Shown: piece by piece, positions 1-4,346 of the stretch
Position numbering within the stretch: the stretch's first letter is position 1
Layout of the letters: every line of letters begins with the position of its first letter
Assembly: GCA_900550005.1 (NCBI GenBank)
Contig: URQL01000132.1
Span: 1-5,248 of the forward strand
Origin: an uncultured Erysipelotrichaceae bacterium
GTDB lineage: Bacteria; Bacillota_I; Bacilli_A; Erysipelotrichales; Coprobacillaceae
Direction: 5' to 3'
Length of the DNA stretch: 5,248 bases
Program-made: the position numbers and the translations under genes
Notes under the pieces: model-generated
What the model was told of the DNA's origin: nothing
What the model saw: the letters and a program-made list of their open reading frames with translations, nothing else
The model's database searches: none

Positions 1-856
1 TTAAATACAAGTTAAAAGAAACCAAATCTCCAGCAGTAATTTCTCTTTCAAATACAAGTAAAACACCATAGATAATCGTTAAAACGACCGAAATAGAAAA
101 AACAATACGGAATAAAGGTCCAAAAGCAGCATCTAAACGCATTGCTTTTTGTTCTTTATCTTTCGCTAAATCAGAAGCTTTTTTTAATTTTTCAATATCA
201 TGCTTTTCTTGTACAAAAGCACGGATCACTTGTACTCCTGCTACAGATTCAAGTGTTGTATTATTAAAATCACCAAAAGCATCACGTGATTCAATAAATA
301 ATCGACGGATCCTTTTTGACATAAAATTAACTAAAACAATGGCAATAGGAAGTGGTGCAATCGCAACAAGTGTCAAGGATACACTAACTCCACTTACCAT
401 ACGGTAAACAACAAATAAAATCATAAAACTTGATGAAAATAAAGACATTAAAATTTGTGAAGCCGCCATACAGATGTTATTGACATCTTGTGTTGCTACA
501 GCCATTAAATCCCCTGTCTCATGATCGTTATAGTAATGGGCATCCATTTCTTCTAAATAACGCATTAATTGATTACGAAGTAAATATTGTAATTTGTAGC
601 TCCCATTTTGTGATAAACGTGAACGAATATTCATCGTTGTATAAATCAAAATAGCTACGATCCCCATTTTTATCAATAATTCATAAAAATAACTTTGAAC
701 CATTTGCCCTGTACCAATCGCATCAAGTGCTTCTCCTAGGTATTTAGGTGGTAAAGTCATAAAAAAAGTCGATGCAATAATACATAAAGCAAGAAAAATG
801 TAACGCCATTTTTCTTGCTTAAAAAACCAACCCAATTTTTTATAAATGCTAAACAT
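1..856 (-). CDS. ABC exporter, N-terminal transmembrane half (partial)
   Basis: This is the first 285 codons of an ABC-type exporter half-transporter, cut by the left edge of the window. Predicted membrane helices lie at about residues 18-38, 59-77, 130-152, 155-177 and 246-268, with a sixth beginning near 278. The cytoplasmic loops carry exporter signatures: HYYNDHETGDLM (residues 108-119) followed by a DVNNI stretch, and LESVAGVQVIRAF (202-214) leading into the second coupling region. The family is usually about 580 residues, so the nucleotide-binding domain (Walker A, signature motif, Walker B) should lie to the left of position 1. The N-terminus (MFSIYKKLGWFF) resembles the Bacillus YheI/MdlA-like subgroup, whose members usually work as heterodimers, so a partner gene may follow. 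The ATG at 856 is preceded by AAGGGGAG at 6 nt. The gene begins 20 nt after the upstream membrane-protein gene, with no terminator between them, so it is probably the fourth gene of the operon. The substrate cannot be told from this half. Confidence 0.93.
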   Translation of the reverse strand, partial: MFSIYKKLGWFFKQEKWRYIFLALCIIASTFFMTLPPKYLGEALDAIGTGQMVQSYFYELLIKMGIVAILIYTTMNIRSRLSQNGSYKLQYLLRNQLMRYLEEMDAHYYNDHETGDLMAVATQDVNNICMAASQILMSLFSSSFMILFVVYRMVSGVSVSLTLVAIAPLPIAIVLVNFMSKRIRRLFIESRDAFGDFNNTTLESVAGVQVIRAFVQEKHDIEKLKKASDLAKDKEQKAMRLDAAFGPLFRIVFSISVVLTIIYGVLLVFEREITAGDLVSFNLYL

Positions 857-876
857 ACTCCTCTCCCCTTTCTTAA

Positions 877-1269
877 TTATTTATAAAGAAAAGATGATGT
901 TATTAATGTACCTAATCCAAAAATCAAAGCCATCACTACGTAACGAACGCCTAATTCTTGAAGTGATGCTTTTTTCCCATTTGCCCCATTTAATAATAAA
1001 ACAACCAATAAACTCGTAATTAAGCCATGTGAAATAACCGTTGCAGACGCTAGAGATAAAACATTTGCTAAAGCTTTTTCTACCGTTAAAGCTACGACCA
1101 TATAAGCAACAAACATTTTAATAACATTCATTGGTGTTAATACTAACCAAGATAAAGAAGCATACTGTTTTAAATTCGTATGTTCTTTTGTTTTTTTTGG
1201 AGTGGGTATATCTGATTTTTGATAATCATCTAATCCTCCACGTATCATTTGTCTTTTAAATCTACTCAT
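877..1269 (-). CDS. Unrecognised small three-helix membrane protein
   Basis: This 130-residue protein matches no family I can name. It has a hydrophilic, basic N-terminus (residues 1-40, with many Lys and Arg) and three hydrophobic stretches at about 41-62, 72-94 and 107-128. Short polar connectors separate them, including NGANGKK near 94-100. No cleavable signal peptide, catalytic motif or metal-binding cluster is visible. By the positive-inside rule the basic N-terminus is probably cytoplasmic. The start is well supported: AAAGGAAG lies 6 nt upstream, and the ATG overlaps the pncB stop as TAATG, so translation is probably coupled to pncB. The ABC exporter gene starts 20 nt downstream. Its position invites a role in NAD-precursor handling or as an accessory to the exporter, but nothing in the sequence proves either. 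It is a real gene judging by its start site, length and coherent membrane topology. Confidence 0.85.
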   Translation of the reverse strand: MSRFKRQMIRGGLDDYQKSDIPTPKKTKEHTNLKQYASLSWLVLTPMNVIKMFVAYMVVALTVEKALANVLSLASATVISHGLITSLLVVLLLNGANGKKASLQELGVRYVVMALIFGLGTLITSSFLYK

Positions 1270-2729
1270 TATTTTCTTCCTTTATTTCTTTCTAATAATT
1301 CCATTTTTTGATCAAATAATTTTTTAGTTAAATCTACATAATAAGTATGTGGATATTCTAGTCTGAAAATTTCATCCCACATTAATTCAACTTGTTCTTT
1401 ACGATAATTACGGATCGTTTCGATATCTGGTAATGCATAAACTAACTTACCATCTTTAAAAATTGTTTCTTGTAAAGCAACCACATCATAAGTATTCGCT
1501 TCCACCACTTTATTTTTCCAAATATTAGATTGGTGATAAATGGTAATGTCTTGCGATGGATCAATGACTTCATCATAAGAAGCAATTAAATCTGCAATGG
1601 CTTTATTTGTTTCTTTATCCATTAAACGATAAACTTTTTTATAACCTGGATTTGTAATTTTTTCAGTATTTTCAGATACCTTGATTTTTGGAATAATATT
1701 TCCTTCTGGATCTGTTGCTGCAACTAATTTATAGACTCCTCCAAAAACAGGTGCGCTTTTAGATACAATTAAATTTTCACCAACACCGAAGCTATCGATT
1801 TGAGCTCCTTGATCAAATAGTGAACGAATTAAATACTCGTCTAATGAGTTTGAAATGGTAATTTTACAATCTGTAAGTCCAGCCACATCTAACATCATTC
1901 TTGTTTTCTTTGATAAGTAAGCAATATCACCACTATCAATACGTACACCTTTTAAACGTTTTCCCATTGGAGCTAACACTTCTTCAGCGACTTTAATCGC
2001 ATTAGGAACCCCTTGTTTTAATACATCATAAGTATCTACAAGTAAAATACAGTTATCTGGGTATGTTCTTGCATAAGTAGCAAAAGCATCGTATTCATTA
2101 TCGAATAATTGAACAAATGAGTGAGCCATTGTTCCAACAACTGGAATATTAAAAGCAAGTCCAGCTGAAACCGTTGCAGTTCCGGCAACTCCCCCAATAT
2201 AAGCAGCACGTGCTCCTAGTGTTGCGCCATCATACCCTTGAGCACGACGAGCACCGAATTCCATAATTGGTCTTCCTTTAGCTTCACGAACGATACGATG
2301 CGCTTTTGTGGCAATTAAAGATTGATGGTTTACTGTAACAAGTAATACCGTTTCTAACAATTGCGCTTCAATAATTGGCGCTTCGATTGTAATTAAAGGT
2401 TCATTAGGAAAAACAGGTGTTCCTTCTTTAACTGCGTAAACATTTCCTGTATATTTTAAATTTTTTAAATAAGTTAAAAATTCTTCATCAAATAAATTTA
2501 AAGAACGTAGATATTTAATATCTCCATCTGTAAAACGTAAGTTTTCAATACATTCTACAACTTGTTCTAATCCTGCAAAAATAACATAACCACCTTGATC
2601 TGGATTTTTACGATAATACATATCAAAATAAGCAATACGATCTTTTAAACCATTTTTATAGTAGTTATAAGCCATAGTTAGTTCATAGAGATCCATAACT
2701 AAGGTTAAATTTCTTGTTTCTTGATTCAT
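1269..2729 (-). CDS. pncB: Nicotinate phosphoribosyltransferase
   Basis: This 486-residue enzyme condenses nicotinate with PRPP to give nicotinate mononucleotide and pyrophosphate, with stimulation by ATP hydrolysis (EC 6.3.4.21). This is the committed Preiss-Handler step of NAD synthesis in the cytoplasm. Family motifs appear in order: DLYELTMA (residues 13-20), EFGARRAQG (157-165), GTMAHSFVQ (199-207) with H203 as the likely phosphorylated catalytic histidine, VDTYD (231-235), GVRIDSGD (261-268), SNSLDEY (293-299) and FGVGENL (314-320) of the phosphoribosyl-binding region. The length matches the roughly 490-residue Gram-positive form rather than the shorter enterobacterial PncB, and the conserved C-terminal extension is intact. 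The ATG overlaps the nicotinamidase stop (TAATG), with GGAAGGG about 8 nt upstream inside the end of that gene. The stop in turn overlaps the start of the next gene. The neighbouring nicotinamidase supplies its substrate. No defect is seen. Confidence 0.97.
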   Translation of the reverse strand: MNQETRNLTLVMDLYELTMAYNYYKNGLKDRIAYFDMYYRKNPDQGGYVIFAGLEQVVECIENLRFTDGDIKYLRSLNLFDEEFLTYLKNLKYTGNVYAVKEGTPVFPNEPLITIEAPIIEAQLLETVLLVTVNHQSLIATKAHRIVREAKGRPIMEFGARRAQGYDGATLGARAAYIGGVAGTATVSAGLAFNIPVVGTMAHSFVQLFDNEYDAFATYARTYPDNCILLVDTYDVLKQGVPNAIKVAEEVLAPMGKRLKGVRIDSGDIAYLSKKTRMMLDVAGLTDCKITISNSLDEYLIRSLFDQGAQIDSFGVGENLIVSKSAPVFGGVYKLVAATDPEGNIIPKIKVSENTEKITNPGYKKVYRLMDKETNKAIADLIASYDEVIDPSQDITIYHQSNIWKNKVVEANTYDVVALQETIFKDGKLVYALPDIETIRNYRKEQVELMWDEIFRLEYPHTYYVDLTKKLFDQKMELLERNKGRK

Positions 2730-3358
2730 TATTTATTCCCTTCCATTCTCATCACATTGACTCCTGCTTGTTTCATTAAGTCAATGCTCATTTTATTGTA
2801 AGTTTTTGCATCATGACCATCTGTATTATGATATGTATCAATACCATCTACTACAACATTTACTTGTTTCATTAAATCATGTTGATTAATGTAAGTTTGT
2901 AAAGTTAAAGTAAATTGTAAAACACAAATATCACTACAACATCCCACGATCACAAAATCATCATAGCTCATCCATTTATCGATTTTATCAATGAAGTCTG
3001 GTGCTAAAAAACCATTTGTTGAATTTTTGTAAACAATGTAACTTTGTTTACTATCCGCTTCTAATTCATCACAAATTTTACTTTCATCACTGTCTTTAAC
3101 ACAATGACGAGGAAATGTTTTAAATTCTTTACAGTCTTGATCATGAGCATCTACAAAGTAAAGATGATCACGATTTGGTAATAATGTAAATAATTGTTTT
3201 TGACTACCAACAATATCTTGAATTGCTGGATCTGCCATATTTCCTTCCTTAACAAATCCATTGACCATATCTACAACCACGATCAATGTTTTTGATGTGA
3301 ATTGTTTTGGATCAAGTAAAGCTAAAGCTTCATAATCTTTTCGTTCTAATCTAGCCAT
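2729..3358 (-). CDS. pncA: Nicotinamidase-like cysteine hydrolase (isochorismatase fold)
   Basis: This 209-residue cytoplasmic hydrolase most likely deamidates nicotinamide to nicotinate and ammonia. The isochorismatase-family catalytic triad is visible as D30 (VVVDMVNGF), K111 (VYKNSTNGF) and C145 (GCCSDICV). The nicotinamidase metal site is visible as D70 and H72 (FVDAHD) plus H85 (FPRHC). Having both sets separates it from metal-free isochorismatases and supports nicotinamidase. It is somewhat longer than the roughly 180-residue Bacillus enzyme, mainly through an extra 20 or so N-terminal residues. The ATG at 3358 has AAAGGGGG about 9 nt upstream. A nearer-upstream ATG at 3365 is out of frame. 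It is the first gene of the operon, and its stop overlaps the pncB start as TAATG, which fits two consecutive NAD-salvage steps made together. A related amidase specificity is possible but less likely given this neighbour. Confidence 0.92.
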   Translation of the reverse strand: MARLERKDYEALALLDPKQFTSKTLIVVVDMVNGFVKEGNMADPAIQDIVGSQKQLFTLLPNRDHLYFVDAHDQDCKEFKTFPRHCVKDSDESKICDELEADSKQSYIVYKNSTNGFLAPDFIDKIDKWMSYDDFVIVGCCSDICVLQFTLTLQTYINQHDLMKQVNVVVDGIDTYHNTDGHDAKTYNKMSIDLMKQAGVNVMRMEGNK

Positions 3359-3360
3359 AT

Positions 3361-3385
3361 GTCATGACCCCCTTTGTATAACAAA
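3361..3385 (-). promoter_or_regulatory. pncA: pncA ribosome binding site flanked by two small dyads
   Basis: Reading the minus strand toward the pncA start, TTTGTTATACAAA (3385-3373, arms TTTGT and ACAAA) runs directly into the Shine-Dalgarno AAAGGGGG. This is followed by an 8-bp perfect palindrome GTCATGAC (3368-3361) between the Shine-Dalgarno and the ATG at 3358. The SD assignment is firm. Whether the dyads regulate translation or bind a repressor is unknown, and short palindromes arise readily by chance. Confidence 0.5.
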
Positions 3386-3416
3386 CTTATTTTATTCTTT
3401 TTTTAGTAAAATTGCT

Positions 3417-3428
3417 ATAAGTTCTTAT
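3417..3428. promoter_or_regulatory. Candidate operator dyad over the expected pncA transcription start
   Basis: ATAAG-TT-CTTAT is a perfect 5-bp inverted repeat with a 2-nt centre. It sits just downstream of the -10 box at 3431-3436 and so covers the predicted +1 (about 3424). A repressor here would block the NAD-salvage operon. NAD-responsive repressors such as NiaR or NrtR are known for such genes in other Bacillota, but I cannot match this dyad to either motif. Confidence 0.25.
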
Positions 3429-3430
3429 GC

Positions 3431-3439
3431 ATTATAACA
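3431..3439 (-). promoter_or_regulatory. Extended -10 promoter of the pncA-pncB operon
   Basis: The minus strand reads TGTTATAAT, a perfect TGn-TATAAT extended -10 box. No good -35 box lies 16-18 nt upstream, which is acceptable for extended -10 promoters. The expected transcription start is near 3424, giving a leader of about 65 nt before the pncA ATG. An inverted repeat (3456-3473) overlaps the place where a -35 box would be. This is the only strong promoter seen for the four-gene operon. Confidence 0.7.
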
Positions 3440-3455
3440 TATTTTTGTAAATTTC

Positions 3456-3473
3456 TTGTTATTTTTTTAACAA
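3456..3473. promoter_or_regulatory. Inverted repeat TTGTTA-N6-TAACAA upstream of the pncA promoter
   Basis: This is a perfect 6-bp inverted repeat separated by six T (plus strand). It lies in the -35 region of the pncA promoter and just after the terminator hairpin of the upstream lipoprotein gene. It could be an operator for the operon. It also overlaps the T-rich tail of that terminator, so its symmetry may be incidental. The half-site TAACAA recurs at 3379-3384, near the pncA ribosome binding site. Confidence 0.3.
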
Positions 3474-3508
3474 AAATAAAATAAAAGTAGCTTTTTTCTA
3501 CTTTTATT
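3472..3508 (-). terminator. Intrinsic terminator of the FMN-binding lipoprotein gene
   Basis: A perfect 10-bp stem (3481-3490 with 3498-3507, extendable by one A-T pair) closes a 7-nt loop. On the minus strand the T-rich tract TTTATTTTTG follows. The stem is A+T-rich with only two G-C pairs, so it may be moderate in strength. The stop codon of the gene (3506-3504) lies inside the first arm of the stem, so a ribosome finishing translation would cover part of the hairpin. It separates the lipoprotein gene from the pncA operon promoter. Confidence 0.72.
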
Positions 3509-3875
3509 CATGTGCTTTTCTAGCTTGTTGTTCAATTGTTTTTAATCCTTCTAATAAAGCATCACTAGAAATGGTGGCACCACTGATGCCATCTAGCTCG
3601 ATGGTATTTTGATCAACGACATTTTTAGCGATTTGTTCTACAGCGACACCACCAATAGAGGGTGTTTCATTATTTTCACCAATCGTTACATCTTTAATAC
3701 GATCATCTTGATAGGTTACACTCACATCATATTCCCCACCATAGCCTTGTACTTTAGTTGTATAAATACCATCATTGTATTTATTAATGGAATCTTTAAT
3801 ATCATTTGCACCTTCTTGAATTTGCTTACAGCCACTAAGCAAAACAAGCAAAAGTAAAATTAGACATTTTTTCAT
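3504..3875 (-). CDS. Lipoprotein with covalent FMN-binding domain
   Basis: This 123-residue protein begins with a lipoprotein signal: MKK, a Leu-rich core, and lipobox LSGC with the lipidated Cys at residue 16. The mature protein should therefore be anchored on the outer face of the membrane. The rest (about 35-118) reads as one FMN-binding domain, with DGIYTTKVQGYGGEY near the start and DGISGATISS at 95-104. The SGAT core with T101 matches the motif to which ApbE-type flavin transferases attach FMN through a phosphoester bond, as in RnfG/NqrC and PplA-type proteins. Its likely role is extracytosolic one- or two-electron transfer. The partner dehydrogenase and ApbE are not in this window. The ATG has GAGGTG 6 nt upstream, and the gene ends in its own terminator. 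It lies between terminators on both sides, so it is probably a single-gene transcript. Its promoter is not clear; TTGTAT and CATACT at 3918-3923 and 3894-3899 (18-nt spacing) are a weak possibility. Confidence 0.92.
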   Translation of the reverse strand: MKKCLILLLLVLLSGCKQIQEGANDIKDSINKYNDGIYTTKVQGYGGEYDVSVTYQDDRIKDVTIGENNETPSIGGVAVEQIAKNVVDQNTIELDGISGATISSDALLEGLKTIEQQARKAHE

Positions 3876-3921
3876 GATTTACACCTCATTTTTAGTATGA
3901 CCTCATCTTTGTTTTCTATAC

Positions 3922-3945
3922 AAAAAACCACTAAGCATAGTGGTT
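3922..3945 (-). terminator. Intrinsic terminator of the LysM gene
   Basis: The minus strand reads AACCACTA-TGCT-TAGTGGTT followed by TTTTG. This is a perfect 8-bp stem with a 4-nt loop (arms 3938-3945 and 3926-3933) and a run of T. It is a typical Rho-independent terminator. The LysM stop codon (3946-3944) overlaps the first bases of the stem. Confidence 0.85.
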
Positions 3946-4195
3946 AGAAGTAAAGATCATAAGTGGGTTGATCATTTCGATAAGGTGGTTGGATCCTTTT
4001 TTCAACTACTGGAATTAAAAGCTGTTGTCCTGGATAGATCATCGAATTTGGATTTAAATGGTTGATTCCTTGGATCAAATCTACACTTGAATTATATTGT
4101 CTTGCTATTTGCCAAACATTATCTCCTTTTTCTACTTGATATAAATAAAGATCACCTACTTTATTCATGGGTCTTCTTTCATAAACAGGATACAT
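3944..4195 (-). CDS. Small tyrosine-rich single-LysM protein, possibly spore-coat associated
   Basis: This 83-residue protein is almost entirely one LysM domain (about residues 17-63, from YLYQVEKGDNVW to YPGQQLLIPV). LysM domains bind N-acetylglucosamine polymers such as peptidoglycan. There is no signal peptide, membrane segment or catalytic domain. Short tails flank the domain, rich in Tyr and Pro (MYPVYERRP at the start, PPYRNDQPTYDLYF at the end), and nine of the 83 residues are Tyr. Cytoplasmic LysM proteins of this kind in Bacillota are often spore-coat or cortex proteins (compare SafA and YaaH), and a sigma-K-like promoter lies upstream, so that role is a reasonable inference but is not shown. 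The start is uncertain. The ATG at 4195 is 21 nt from the only good Shine-Dalgarno (GGAGGG, 4222-4217). Met10 (4168) is an in-frame alternative that keeps the whole LysM domain. No closer canonical start exists in frame. The gene has its own terminator and diverges from the PLP-enzyme gene. Confidence 0.82.
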   Translation of the reverse strand: MYPVYERRPMNKVGDLYLYQVEKGDNVWQIARQYNSSVDLIQGINHLNPNSMIYPGQQLLIPVVEKRIQPPYRNDQPTYDLYF

Positions 4196-4216
4196 TTCAT
4201 CGTTAAACGTTTTTTT

Positions 4217-4222
4217 CCCTCC
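4217..4222 (-). promoter_or_regulatory. Strong Shine-Dalgarno with unusual spacing to the LysM start
   Basis: The minus strand carries GGAGGG, the best ribosome binding site before the LysM gene. It is 21 nt from the ATG at 4195 and 16 nt from an out-of-frame ATG at 4200, both well beyond the usual 5-10 nt. In the LysM frame the codon at optimal distance is ACG, and no ATG, GTG or TTG lies between. The palindrome CGTTAAACG (4201-4209) lies in this gap. Confidence 0.5.
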
Positions 4223-4227
4223 TGCTA

Positions 4228-4255
4228 TAAACTATGAAAATAAAATCATTTTGTC
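4228..4255 (-). promoter_or_regulatory. Possible sigma-K-like promoter of the LysM gene
   Basis: The minus strand reads GACA (4255-4252), then CATAGTTTA (4236-4228), with exactly 16 nt between the AC and the CATA. This matches the Bacillus sigma-K pattern of an AC -35 core and CATAnnnTA -10 box. The predicted transcription start (about 4222) would fall at the Shine-Dalgarno, leaving almost no leader, which counts against it. A weak sigma-A alternative, TTTGTA and GATAAT with 16-nt spacing, lies further upstream (about 4262-4289). The match is inference from short motifs. Confidence 0.3.
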
Positions 4256-4293
4256 TAGGTCATTATCCATCTCTTTTTAATTTTACAAATTCT

Positions 4294-4321
4294 TTTACTT
4301 AAACCTATTTCATGTTATACT
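4294..4321 (+). promoter_or_regulatory. Sigma-A promoter of the PLP-enzyme gene
   Basis: A -35-like TTTACT (4294-4299) is followed after 16 nt by TATACT (4316-4321). TG at 4313-4314 gives an extended -10 (TGTTATACT). The expected transcription start is near 4328, only a few bases before the Shine-Dalgarno GGAGG at 4333-4337, so the leader is very short and leaves no room for a riboswitch or T-box before this gene. Confidence 0.65.
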
Positions 4322-4346
4322 TACACTAAATTGGAGGAAAAAAATT

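Noticed and set aside
3363..3365. Alternative upstream ATG for the nicotinamidase
   Set aside because: It is 7 nt upstream and out of frame with the nicotinamidase, and it is only part of the GTCATGAC palindrome.
3609..3857. An 82-codon plus-strand open frame
   Set aside because: It lies entirely antisense inside the FMN-binding lipoprotein gene, which has a clear domain, lipobox and ribosome binding site. The frame has no good Shine-Dalgarno and gives a low-complexity Ile/Phe-rich product.
3894..3923. TTGTAT-N18-CATACT as promoter of the lipoprotein gene
   Set aside because: Both boxes match the consensus poorly, spacing is long, and the start of transcription would coincide with the Shine-Dalgarno. 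It is mentioned in the gene entry but is too weak for a separate feature.
4201..4209. CGTTAAACG as a hairpin bringing the Shine-Dalgarno closer to the LysM start
   Set aside because: A single-base loop between 4-bp arms cannot fold, so it does not solve the spacing problem. It could at most be a protein-binding palindrome.
4201..4346. Possible riboswitch or T-box before the PLP-enzyme gene (SAM or Met control is common for this family)
   Set aside because: The predicted transcription start is about 20 nt before the ATG and no conserved stem array or terminator/antiterminator is visible, so there is no room for one.
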